A DNA stretch of 18,823 bases, taken from contig JBHELD010000043.1 in assembly GCA_046263255.1 (NCBI GenBank), positions 1-18,823 of the forward strand. Direction: 5' to 3'. The DNA comes from JALZEG01 sp046263255 (GTDB lineage Bacteria; Actinomycetota; CADDZG01; WHSQ01). The notes beneath the pieces were generated by a model. The model had not been told where the DNA came from and searched no databases. It saw only the letters and a program-made list of their open reading frames with translations. How positions within the stretch are numbered: the first letter of the stretch is position 1; each line of letters opens with the position of its first letter. Below, piece by piece: positions 7,274 through 13,708 of this stretch. The position numbers were made by a program, and so were the translations under genes.

Positions 7274-7279
7274 TATCGT
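7274..7279 (+). promoter_or_regulatory. Candidate -10 box (TATCGT) for a leaderless acetyltransferase message
   Basis: TATCGT fits TAnnnT and is followed by 8 bases and the GTG start at 7288. No ribosome-binding site precedes that GTG. The box lies 11 bases after the stop of the G8 gene, which argues that the acetyltransferase has its own promoter. Confidence 0.5.
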
Positions 7280-7287
7280 CTGAACCC

Positions 7288-7815
7288 GTGAAGGCAGCCT
7301 CCGCCGAAATCGTAGAGACGCCCCGCTTGAAGCTCGTGCTGTTCACGCGCGCGCAGATGGCCGCGCTGACCGGCCGCGGCGAGAGCGGCTCGTCCGCGTT
7401 CGACGTGCCCGCGGGGTGGGCGGAGCAGGAGGCGCGGCTGCTCAACTACCGGCTGGACCAGGTCGAGAGGGACCCCGCCGCCGAGGTGTGGCTGATGCGC
7501 GCGATCCTGCGCGACGGTGGGATGGTGGGGCACGCCGGCTTCCACGGCCCCCCGGACGGGCGCGGCGTCGTCGAGATCGGCTACACGGTCTTCGAGCCGC
7601 ACCGCCGTCAGGGGATCGCGTACGAGGCGGCGGTTGCGCTGTTCCGCTGGGCCGAGTCGCAGCCGGGCGTACGGGGTTTCCGCGCCGCGGTCTCCCCCGG
7701 CAACGGACCGTCGCTCGCGCTCGTCTCGAAGCTCGGGTTCGTCCAGACGGGCGTGCAGTGGGACGAGATCGATGGCGAGGAGCTGGTGTTCGAGCGGCCC
7801 GCGCCGTTCGACTGA
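7288..7815 (+). CDS. GNAT-family N-acetyltransferase (RimJ/RimL-like)
   Basis: A 175-aa protein matching the RimJ/RimL-type GNAT layout. It opens with ETPRLKLVLFTRAQM, the N-terminal TPRL strand of this subgroup. The acetyl-CoA pyrophosphate-binding loop is in VVEIGYTVFEPHRRQGIAYEAA, with R-R-Q-G-I-A as the Q/R-x-x-G-x-A motif. The closing motif NGPSLALVSKLGFVQTG carries the Asn-x-x-S helix. These enzymes transfer acetyl from acetyl-CoA to an amine, often a protein N-terminus or small molecule, in the cytoplasm; the acceptor is unknown. The start is a GTG 25 bases after the G8 stop, with a leaderless-type -10 box. It converges on the PPOX gene with an 8-base gap. Confidence 0.9.
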   Translation: MKAASAEIVETPRLKLVLFTRAQMAALTGRGESGSSAFDVPAGWAEQEARLLNYRLDQVERDPAAEVWLMRAILRDGGMVGHAGFHGPPDGRGVVEIGYTVFEPHRRQGIAYEAAVALFRWAESQPGVRGFRAAVSPGNGPSLALVSKLGFVQTGVQWDEIDGEELVFERPAPFD

Positions 7816-7823
7816 GCTAGTCG

Positions 7824-8234
7824 CTACCGCCAGGGCCCGATCCCGCCGACGCGTTCGATCTTCACGCGCGTCACGAACCCGGGTGGAGGGTTCGGCATAG
7901 GCGGGAACTCGACGCCGGGGCCGATGTACGTGTACGCGAGCTGCTGGAGGACCGCGGGAGCGCCGCCCTCCCCGACCGTCGCGGTGCCGTAGACGACGAG
8001 GTACTCGCGGAGCCCCATCTCGTTCGTCGCGTCCGTCTGTATCGAGATCGCGACGCGCGGGTCCCTGCGAAGGTTCCGGAGCTTTCTCTGGTCGAAGAGA
8101 GTGGCGAACACGACCTCGTCGCCGTCGAGGCCGACCCAGGCGATGGTGACGTAGGGGGAGCCGTCGGAGTCGACCGTCACGACGTGCGCGAGGGCGTCCG
8201 ACTCGAGCACCGCCCGTACGTGGTCTTCGATCAC
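7824..8234 (-). CDS. PPOX-class split-barrel flavin/F420 oxidoreductase
   Basis: A 136-aa protein of the pyridoxamine-phosphate-oxidase-like split barrel, in the size class of actinobacterial F420-dependent members. N-terminal segments ALAHVVTVDSDGSPYVTIAWVGLDGDEVVFAT and KLRNLRRDPRVAISI are the classic family pattern (hydrophobic strand, DG.P, W, K..NL..DPRV). The C-terminal FVTRVKIERVGGIGPW resembles the end found in F420-binding members. Family members reduce or oxidise small molecules with F420, FMN or haem; the cofactor here is inferred. GTG start preceded by GGAGGTGGC. It lies 18 bases after the PAC2 gene on the same strand, so the two are probably co-transcribed. Confidence 0.87.
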   Translation of the reverse strand: MIEDHVRAVLESDALAHVVTVDSDGSPYVTIAWVGLDGDEVVFATLFDQRKLRNLRRDPRVAISIQTDATNEMGLREYLVVYGTATVGEGGAPAVLQQLAYTYIGPGVEFPPMPNPPPGFVTRVKIERVGGIGPWR

Positions 8235-8252
8235 GCCACCTCCGCGGGGGCC

Positions 8253-9110
8253 TTACGGGCTGTACGGCGTCGGGCCCTCGTTGCCACGGCGCTGGTTGCG
8301 CAGGAACTTCTCCACCTCTTCGGCGATGTTCTCGGCCGGCGGGACCTCCTGCTGGCCGACGAGGCCCTGCAGCTTGCCCAGGTGCTCCTGCGCCTCCGGG
8401 TTCGAGGCGAAGATCTGCTCGAGGGCCGTCGTCTGCGCGTGCACCTGCTGCTCGAGATCGCCGGCGCCGATCGTCACCGTCAGGTAGTCCTCGACCCTGC
8501 GGATGAGCGCGACCGCACCGGCCGCATACGGCGTCGCGTAGTGCGGGACCTGCGCCCAGAATCCGACCGCGGGGACGCCTTGCTGCGCCATCGTCCACTC
8601 GATCAGGCTGACCGCCGCCGCCGGCACCCGCAGCAGACCCTCCGTCTGCGTTGCGTCGCGCAGCAGCTCCTCGCCCGACGCCGTCATCATCACCGGCGTC
8701 GGCGCGGTGTGGGGGATCGCCGCAGGGATCGCGCCGAGGCTCACGTGCTGGACGACGCCGAAGCGAACGGCGAGCTCGTAGACGTCGCCGGCGAGCTGCT
8801 GCCAGCGGTAGTCGGGCTCCGGGCCCGTGAGCACGAAGACGTCCCGCTCCGGGAGCCGCCGGCGCGTGAGAGACAGCCGCGGCCACCCGAACTGACGCGG
8901 GATCCCGTCGACGATGTCGAGCACGGGACGGTGGCTGCGGTAGTCGTAGACGGCGTCGGCGTCGAAGGTCGCGACTAGCTCGCCGCCCGCGGCGACGTGG
9001 CGCGCGGCCGTCGTCCCGGCGGCTCCGGCGTCGACCCAGTCCTCGAAGGAGACGAGCAGCGCGGGAGCTATCGAGTCGTCCGGCTCGGAGACCACGTCGA
9101 AGATCGGCAC
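8253..9110 (-). CDS. PAC2 family protein
   Basis: A 285-aa protein with the features of the PAC2 (proteasome-assembly-chaperone-like) family common in actinobacteria: LLVSFEDWVDAGAAGTTAARHV, VYDYRSHRPVLDIVDG, DVFVLTGPEPDYRW and VSLGAIPAAIPHTAPTPVMMTAS. The last 75 residues are polar and likely helical (LEQQVHAQTTALEQIF, IAEEVEKFLRNQRRG) and may mediate oligomerisation. The eukaryotic and archaeal relatives are chaperones for 20S proteasome assembly; the bacterial function is unsettled. GTG start, with a TAGGGT -10 box 6 bases upstream and no ribosome site, so the message is probably leaderless. First gene of a leftward pair with the PPOX protein. Confidence 0.87.
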   Translation of the reverse strand: MPIFDVVSEPDDSIAPALLVSFEDWVDAGAAGTTAARHVAAGGELVATFDADAVYDYRSHRPVLDIVDGIPRQFGWPRLSLTRRRLPERDVFVLTGPEPDYRWQQLAGDVYELAVRFGVVQHVSLGAIPAAIPHTAPTPVMMTASGEELLRDATQTEGLLRVPAAAVSLIEWTMAQQGVPAVGFWAQVPHYATPYAAGAVALIRRVEDYLTVTIGAGDLEQQVHAQTTALEQIFASNPEAQEHLGKLQGLVGQQEVPPAENIAEEVEKFLRNQRRGNEGPTPYSP

Positions 9111-9116
9111 GCGGAC

Positions 9117-9122
9117 ACCCTA
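9117..9122 (-). promoter_or_regulatory. Candidate -10 box (TAGGGT) of the leaderless PAC2 message
   Basis: Read leftward, TAGGGT is followed by exactly 6 bases and then GTG, placing the transcription start on the first base of the codon. There is no purine-rich ribosome site. The gap to the HxlR gene stop is only 29 bases, so the promoter overlaps the end of that gene's transcript region. Confidence 0.5.
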
Positions 9123-9139
9123 AACAACGACCGGAGCGC

Positions 9140-9619
9140 TCAGCCCCCCAGCACCGCCTCGCGAACGGCGCCCTTCACGCGGATCGGGTCGACGCGCACG
9201 TTCCGGCGCGTGAGCTCGCCCCCGCAGCCCGCGCACGTCACGACGGGCGTCGTCTCGTGCCCGCAGTCGGTGTGCGTCAGCGTCACCGGGGGATCGTCCG
9301 ACTCGTTCTCCCACCGGTCGCCCCAGGCGATCATCGCGAGCAGCAGGGGAAGCAGCGCCCGCCCCTTCTCCGTCAGGCGGTACTCGAACCGCTGCGGGCG
9401 CTCCTCGTACCGGCGTCGCTCGAGGACGCCGCGGGCCACGAGCTTCTGGAGCCGGTCCGTCAGGACGTTGCGCGCGACCCCGAGGTCGTCGCGGAAGTCC
9501 TCGAACCGGCGGACTCCGTAGAAGGCGTCGCGGAGGATCAGAAGCGACCACTTGTCGCCGATCACGTCGAGCGTGCGGGCGACCGAGCAGTCCATCGCGG
9601 AGAAGTCGGTAGGCGTCAT
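9140..9619 (-). CDS. HxlR-family winged-helix repressor with C-terminal Cys/His cluster
   Basis: A 159-aa protein. Residues 9-105 are the HxlR/MarR-like winged helix: MDCSVARTLDVIGDKWSLLILRDAF with the conserved Cys11 and DKW, RRFEDFRDDLGVARNVLTDRL as recognition helix, and the wing ERRRYEERPQRFEYRLTEKG. Residues 113-140 carry C119, H121, C129 and C132 in DCGHE...VTCAGCGG, arranged like a zinc ribbon; this extension occurs in some actinobacterial HxlR proteins. HxlR proteins bind palindromic sites as dimers and often sense thiol-reactive compounds through the N-terminal Cys. Two identical half-site palindromes lie in the divergent promoter, so it very likely represses itself and the hydrolase operon at 9718. 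The ATG is 6 bases after a TATGCT -10 box; a longer reading from further upstream would run through the operator and promoter. Confidence 0.93.
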   Translation of the reverse strand: MTPTDFSAMDCSVARTLDVIGDKWSLLILRDAFYGVRRFEDFRDDLGVARNVLTDRLQKLVARGVLERRRYEERPQRFEYRLTEKGRALLPLLLAMIAWGDRWENESDDPPVTLTHTDCGHETTPVVTCAGCGGELTRRNVRVDPIRVKGAVREAVLGG

Positions 9620-9625
9620 CAGCCC

Positions 9626-9653
9626 AGCATAATCGGTCGGTTGCTTTTTGCAA
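9626..9653 (-). promoter_or_regulatory. HxlR promoter (TTGCAA -35, TATGCT -10)
   Basis: Read leftward, TTGCAA at 9653-9648 is followed by a 16-base spacer and TATGCT at 9631-9626, then 6 bases and the ATG. This is a good sigma-70-type promoter giving a leaderless message. The -35 box is part of the first operator, so binding of the repressor would block it. Confidence 0.65.
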
Positions 9654-9654
9654 C
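9640..9654. promoter_or_regulatory. Operator O1: GTTGC-TTTTT-GCAAC
   Basis: A perfect 5-base inverted repeat with a 5-base spacer. It overlaps the -35 box of the leftward HxlR promoter and the -35 box of the rightward promoter, so one bound dimer could silence both. The same palindrome recurs 41 bp to the right. Confidence 0.7.
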
Positions 9655-9669
9655 TGTCTTGGCTAGAGT
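9641..9669 (+). promoter_or_regulatory. Promoter of the small-protein/hydrolase operon (TTGCTT -35, TAGAGT -10)
   Basis: TTGCTT at 9641-9646 and TAGAGT at 9664-9669 are separated by 17 bases, the ideal spacing. The start of transcription would fall near 9676, just before operator O2 and about 40 bases before the ATG at 9718. Confidence 0.6.
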
Positions 9670-9680
9670 GCGGGACGAGG

Positions 9681-9695
9681 GTTGCAAATCGCAAC
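9681..9695. promoter_or_regulatory. Operator O2: GTTGC-AAATC-GCAAC
   Basis: Second exact copy of the GTTGC-N5-GCAAC palindrome; only the spacer differs from O1. It lies just after the predicted rightward transcription start, a position where a repressor blocks initiation or clearance. The two centres are 41 bp apart, about four helical turns, so dimers would face the same side of the DNA. Confidence 0.7.
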
Positions 9696-9717
9696 TCACG
9701 TAGAGGGAGGTGCCGCG

Positions 9718-9849
9718 ATGGCGACGACGCAGCCGGCCCCCGGCCGGTGGCAGGACGCCGTGAGGATGGACCTCGCGGAGATCATGGACGACCTCGACCC
9801 GGGCTGGTCGGCGTGGCGCGCCGGCGCCGAGGCCTCCCCCGCCCGGTGA
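9718..9849 (+). CDS. Small 43-aa protein, translationally coupled to the hydrolase
   Basis: The 43-aa product begins MATTQPAPGRWQDAVRMDLA, continues EIMDDLDPGWSAWRAGAEAS and ends PAR. It has a very strong ribosome-binding site, GAGGGAGG at 9703-9710, seven bases before the ATG, and its TGA overlaps the hydrolase ATG (TGATG). Without it, the hydrolase start at 9849 has no ribosome site of its own, so translation of this frame probably feeds the hydrolase. Residues about 10-34 look like an amphipathic acidic helix (DAVRMDLAEIMDDLDPGWSAW). There is no signal peptide or membrane segment. I do not recognise the protein. It is first in the HxlR-controlled operon. Confidence 0.72.
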   Translation: MATTQPAPGRWQDAVRMDLAEIMDDLDPGWSAWRAGAEASPAR

Positions 9850-10742
9850 TGCGGGCCGCCGACAGCAAGCTGGCGCTGCGGGCGACGTGGCTTGCGACGC
9901 GAGCCGCAGCAGCGATATCGCCGGGGCTGGCGGGACCGTTCGCCGCACGGTTGTGGTTCACGCCGTGGCGCGTCGACCCGGGCGAGCGGGGACGGGCGCG
10001 GCAGGCCGAGTGGCTGAAGGAGACGGAGCCGGTGTCGTTCTCGGTCGGCGGCCATCGTCTCTTCGGCTTCGCGCAGGGCTCCGGGCCGAACGTCGTCCTC
10101 GCCCACGGCTGGGGCGAGAGCGCGGCAAGCCTCGGCGCGTTCGTCGCACCCCTGGCCGGGGCCGGATATCGCGTCGTCGGAGTCGACCTCCCCGCTCACG
10201 GCGGCAGCTCCGGACGTCGCACCGACGGTTTCGAGGTCGCCGCGGCGCTGCGGGCCGTCTGCGACGCGCTCGGCGGCGCCCGCGCGATCGTCGCCCACTC
10301 GATGGGCGCCATGACGGCGGCGTATGCGGTCTCGCACGGGCTCGGCGTCGACGCGCTGGCTCTGCTGGCGCCGTCCGCACGTCTCGACCATGCGTTCGAC
10401 AGGTTCTTCGAGATCTTCGCTCTGCCGGCGAACGCGCAGACGGGGCTGAGGCGGACGATCGACCGCCGCTACGGGCCGGACGTGTGGGAGCGGTTTGCCG
10501 GCCACGTCCTCGCGCGCTCGATGGACGTCCCCGCGCTGATCGTGCACGACCGCGACGACCCACAGGTGGCGCTCGAGGACGCGGAGCAGCTCGCCGCGGC
10601 ATGGCCGGGCGCCCGCCTCGTCACGACCCAGCGGCTCGGACACGGCCGCATCCTGCGGGACCCGCGCGTGATCGAGGAGACCGTCGCGTTCGTGCGCTCG
10701 CACGCCGGCGCTCCCGCCGTCAGCGGCGCCGGACGGGCATGA
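9849..10742 (+). CDS. Alpha/beta-hydrolase
   Basis: A 297-aa alpha/beta-hydrolase. Oxyanion-hole region VVLAHGWGESAASLGAFV (HGW at about 86-88), nucleophile elbow IVAHSMGAMTAAYAV with Ser151, acid candidate in IVHDRDDPQV (Asp236/237) and His265 in RLGHGRIL; the triad is complete. About 60 N-terminal residues precede the fold, starting MRAADSKLALRATWLATRAA, which could be an amphipathic membrane-contacting helix rather than a signal peptide. Likely an esterase, thioesterase or lactonase of unknown substrate. Its start overlaps the stop of the 43-aa gene by one base, and the operon is probably repressed by the divergent HxlR protein, which suggests induction by a toxic or reactive compound. The 3' end overlaps that of the convergent monooxygenase gene by 23 bases. 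Confidence 0.9.
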   Translation: MRAADSKLALRATWLATRAAAAISPGLAGPFAARLWFTPWRVDPGERGRARQAEWLKETEPVSFSVGGHRLFGFAQGSGPNVVLAHGWGESAASLGAFVAPLAGAGYRVVGVDLPAHGGSSGRRTDGFEVAAALRAVCDALGGARAIVAHSMGAMTAAYAVSHGLGVDALALLAPSARLDHAFDRFFEIFALPANAQTGLRRTIDRRYGPDVWERFAGHVLARSMDVPALIVHDRDDPQVALEDAEQLAAAWPGARLVTTQRLGHGRILRDPRVIEETVAFVRSHAGAPAVSGAGRA

Positions 10743-12813
10743 GGACGCAGAGGTCGGCGCGTCCGCTCGCGACGAGCGTGTTCACGCGTCCCACCGACGC
10801 GATCGCGCCCCCGAGCATCACGGGCATCCGCGTCTCGTTTCGGACACGGTCGCCGTAGCTCGGCAGCGTGTAAGGGTCGTACGGGACGACGGCGTCGGGC
10901 ACTGCGCCTCCCGCGGTCACCTCGACCAGGTCGCAGCCGGCGGCGCGCAGCTCCCGCGCCAGCCACAGGACGTCGTCGAACGTGCTGCCCCCGCGCGCTC
11001 CGTCCGCGGCGGCGATCGACGCGAACAGGGGGCCGGGCCACGCCGCCCTCACCGCCTCGAGCACCTCGAGGGGAAACCGCGCCCGGCCGGCGATGCCGCC
11101 GCCGTAGGCGTCGGTCCTGGGGTTCGAGAGCGGAGAGAGGAAGCTCCCGAGCAGGTGGCCGCGCGCCAGCTCGAGGCCGACGGCGCCGAACCCCGCCGCC
11201 GCGGCTCGGACGGCGGCCGCCACGAAGTCGTCGCGCACGCGCTCCATGTCGCCACGCGTCGCCGCGCGCGGCACGGCGTTCGTCCCGAACGGCTGCGCGC
11301 TCGGCGCCAGGAGGTCCCATCCGTCGCGCAAGGGGCGGTCGAGCCCCCGGTCCCGCGGCCGGGTCGCCCCCCTGCGGCCCGCATGGGTCAGCCACACGGC
11401 GAAGGGTCCTCCGGCCGCGGGGGCGACCCCGGACCAGGCGGACGGATCGACGTAGAGACCGGGGCTGCCCGAGGTCGTCCGGCCGTCGGGCGACACCGCG
11501 ACGTCCCTCACCACGACGAGCGCCGCGCCCTCGCGCCCCGCGCGCCCCGTCGCGGCCGTCATCCCGGGGCCCGGCCGCCCGTCGACGCAGTCGTCGACCG
11601 CTGGAGCGGCCGCGACGAACCGGCTCCGCAGCCTGAGACCGCGGATCTCGAAGGGCGCGAGCCCCGGGGGCGGAGCCACCCGCGCGTTCGTGCCGGCGAA
11701 CCGGCGGTCGACGCGGTCGACCAGAGCGGGATCCTTCACGCGCAGGTCGTCGTAGGTCACGCGGCCGCTCCGCGTCAGCAGGTGGAAGACGAACTGCTCG
11801 GTCTCCAGGTGCAGGTAGCGACCGGTGGACTCGAAGTACTCCTGGCTCTCGCGCGCCGCCTGCTGGAAACGTTCGACCACGCTCTTGCGATCGAGCTCGT
11901 ACGCGCCGAACGCGGCCGCGGGGTCGTCGTGTCGCACCACCTCCCTAGCGAGCGCGATCGCGTCCTCCATCGCGAGCTTCGTGCCCGACCCGATCGAGAA
12001 GTGCGCGGTGTGGGCCGCGTCGCCGAGCAGCACGACGTTGCCGTTCCACCACCGCCCTGTCGAGAGCGTCGGGAACGTCAGCCAGCGCGACTGATTGGAC
12101 ATCAACGGATGCCCCCGGAGGTCGTGTGCGAAAACGTCCTCGCACAGCTCGATCGACGCCGCCTCGTCCACCCGGTCGAGCCCCGCTTTACGCCACGTCC
12201 GCTCGTCGCACTCGACGATGAAGGTGCTCGTGTGCCCGTCGAAGGGATAGACGTGGGCCTGGAAGAGCCCCTCTCCGGTCGGCCGGAAGACGAACGTGAA
12301 CGAGTCGAAGGGAACCGTGGTGCCGAACCAGACGTAGCGGGAACCTCCTTCGACGATCCGAGGTCGCACCACGTCCTGGTGCGCGGCGCGGAAGAGGCTG
12401 TGCACGCCGTCCGCGGCGACGACGAGGTCGTAGCCGTCCACGTCTCCCGGCCCCCGCTCGGCCTCGAAGTGCAGCCGGACGCCCACCTCCTCGCAGCGCG
12501 CCTGGAGGATCGACAGCAGCTCGCGCCGCGCCATCCCCGAGAAGACCTGACCGCCGCATCTGACGACGTCTTCCTTGTAGCGGACCTCGATCACGTCCCA
12601 TATCGCGAACGCCTGCGTGATCGCCTCGTAGGTGGGCACGTCCGCCTCGCGGAAGGACGCGAGCGTCCGGTCGGAGAACACGACCCCCCACCCGTAGGTC
12701 GCGCCGCGCGGGTTCTTCTCGAACACGTCGATCTCGGCCGACGGCATCGCCTTCGCCAGCAGGAGGCTGAAGTAGAGGCCGCCCGGCCCTCCACCAACCG
12801 TGGCTACGTTCAC
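10720..12813 (-). CDS. Salicylyl-CoA 5-hydroxylase / 2-aminobenzoyl-CoA monooxygenase type, with degenerate OYE domain
   Basis: A 697-aa two-domain protein. Residues 1-375 are an FAD aromatic hydroxylase: GGGPGG at 7-12, YDLVVAADGVHSLFR at 128-142, and GDAAHTAHFSIGSGTKLAMEDA from 264; all three FAD motifs are intact. Residues 385-697 are an Old Yellow Enzyme (OYE) barrel, the arrangement of bifunctional salicylyl-CoA 5-hydroxylase/oxidoreductases and of Azoarcus 2-aminobenzoyl-CoA monooxygenase/reductase. The first half hydroxylates the CoA-bound ring; the OYE half would then reduce it. Here the OYE half looks damaged. The usual LHxAHGYLL is ELARGHLL, two residues short and lacking the HxxH pair and Tyr. 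QLGHAGR is WLTHAGR. The chain ends at GRADLCVLMPVRRR, where the family has the FMN-phosphate GRP/ARP segment and tens more residues. GTG start overlaps the LLM stop as GTGA. The 3' end overlaps the convergent hydrolase. Confidence 0.88.
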   Translation of the reverse strand: MNVATVGGGPGGLYFSLLLAKAMPSAEIDVFEKNPRGATYGWGVVFSDRTLASFREADVPTYEAITQAFAIWDVIEVRYKEDVVRCGGQVFSGMARRELLSILQARCEEVGVRLHFEAERGPGDVDGYDLVVAADGVHSLFRAAHQDVVRPRIVEGGSRYVWFGTTVPFDSFTFVFRPTGEGLFQAHVYPFDGHTSTFIVECDERTWRKAGLDRVDEAASIELCEDVFAHDLRGHPLMSNQSRWLTFPTLSTGRWWNGNVVLLGDAAHTAHFSIGSGTKLAMEDAIALAREVVRHDDPAAAFGAYELDRKSVVERFQQAARESQEYFESTGRYLHLETEQFVFHLLTRSGRVTYDDLRVKDPALVDRVDRRFAGTNARVAPPPGLAPFEIRGLRLRSRFVAAAPAVDDCVDGRPGPGMTAATGRAGREGAALVVVRDVAVSPDGRTTSGSPGLYVDPSAWSGVAPAAGGPFAVWLTHAGRRGATRPRDRGLDRPLRDGWDLLAPSAQPFGTNAVPRAATRGDMERVRDDFVAAAVRAAAAGFGAVGLELARGHLLGSFLSPLSNPRTDAYGGGIAGRARFPLEVLEAVRAAWPGPLFASIAAADGARGGSTFDDVLWLARELRAAGCDLVEVTAGGAVPDAVVPYDPYTLPSYGDRVRNETRMPVMLGGAIASVGRVNTLVASGRADLCVLMPVRRR

Positions 12814-13646
12814 AACGCCGAGACGGCCTCGGCGAGGAGGTCGACCTGCGCGGGATCGGCCACCGCCGGGAACAGCACGACCTCGTCGCAACCGGCGTCG
12901 GCGTAGCCCTTCACGAACGAGATCACCGCCTGCGGCGTCGACAGCATCGCCTCGGCGATCCGCTCGGCGAACGACCCCGTGAACGCGTAGTAGCCCCGCA
13001 TGTAGGCGCGCCCTCGCGCGATCGTCGCCCGGTCGCCGAGCGCGAAGTACCCCTGCCCCCACAGCAGCGGCTCGCCCGGCCGGCCGGCGTCGAACCACGC
13101 GGCGCGGGCCTTCTCCGCGGCGCCCGCGAATGCGCGCGGCGGGCCGCCGCCGTGCACGTATCCGTCCGCATACCTGGCCGAGCGCGCGAACGCCGCGTCG
13201 CTCGCGCCGCCGACCAGAAGCACGGGTCCGGGCGCCGCGGCGGGGGCGTCCTCCCACGCCGCTCTGAGCGTCTCGAGGCCCCGAGACAACGCGCGGCCCC
13301 GGCCGCGAAACGCCACGCCGGCGGCGTCGTAGTCCTCACGGCGGGCTCCCAGGCCCACCCCGAGGACGAGGCGGCCGTTCGAGATCGCCTGCAGCGTCGC
13401 GGCCTCGCTCGCGAGGACGGCGGGACGGCGCAGCGGCGCGATGAGCACCATCGTCGTCAGCTTCACGCGCGCGGTCGCCGCCGCCGCCAGCGCGAGCGAC
13501 GTCATCGGGTCGAGGCTGTCGTACCGGATGCGGTCGACGACGCCGACGCTCGAGAAGGGTCCGCCGTCCGCGCGGCGCGCCCATTCGGCGAGCGCCTCGG
13601 CGGGCGTGCCGGGGACGGCGTTCGGCAAGCCGACCCCGACCTCCAA
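12810..13646 (-). CDS. LLM-class (luciferase-like) FMN/F420-dependent oxidoreductase
   Basis: A 278-aa TIM-barrel protein of the bacterial luciferase-like superfamily: MEVGVGLPN at the start, DRIRYDSLDPMTSLALAAAAT, VKLTTMVLIAPLRRPAVLASEAATLQAISNGRLVLGVGLGARREDYDAAG (the most diagnostic stretch, about 61-110) and a C-terminal VISFVKGYADAGCDEVVLFP. In actinobacteria this group mostly uses F420 or FMN; the cofactor cannot be decided from sequence. It has a TTG start with a perfect AGGAGGTGA ribosome site 6 bases upstream, so it is strongly translated despite the rare start. Its TGA overlaps the GTG of the monooxygenase by 4 bases, so both should be made together and may act in sequence. It diverges from the thioesterase gene across a 62-base spacer. 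Confidence 0.88.
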   Translation of the reverse strand: MEVGVGLPNAVPGTPAEALAEWARRADGGPFSSVGVVDRIRYDSLDPMTSLALAAAATARVKLTTMVLIAPLRRPAVLASEAATLQAISNGRLVLGVGLGARREDYDAAGVAFRGRGRALSRGLETLRAAWEDAPAAAPGPVLLVGGASDAAFARSARYADGYVHGGGPPRAFAGAAEKARAAWFDAGRPGEPLLWGQGYFALGDRATIARGRAYMRGYYAFTGSFAERIAEAMLSTPQAVISFVKGYADAGCDEVVLFPAVADPAQVDLLAEAVSAL

Positions 13647-13652
13647 GTAGAG

Positions 13653-13661
13653 TCACCTCCT
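13653..13661 (-). promoter_or_regulatory. Perfect ribosome-binding site that fixes the TTG start of the LLM gene
   Basis: Read leftward, AGGAGGTGA is a full match to the anti-Shine-Dalgarno sequence, 6 bases before TTG. It decides the start codon and predicts high translation of the LLM-monooxygenase pair. Most other sites in the window are weaker or absent. Confidence 0.75.
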
Positions 13662-13708
13662 CGCGCCCCCGTGGAGCGACAAAACTAAACCCACCAGCGC
13701 GGAGGTCC

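Noticed and set aside
5313..7445. A 710-codon open frame on the minus strand opposite the G8 gene
   Set aside because: It is the mirror of a well-supported coding region; the translation is rich in Arg, Val, Pro and His, shows no domain, and results from GC-rich codon bias with few stop codons.
12814..13257. Upstream extension of the monooxygenase frame to 845 codons
   Set aside because: The extra residues overlap the LLM gene in another frame and have no family similarity; the GTGA overlap gives the normal FAD-domain N-terminus.
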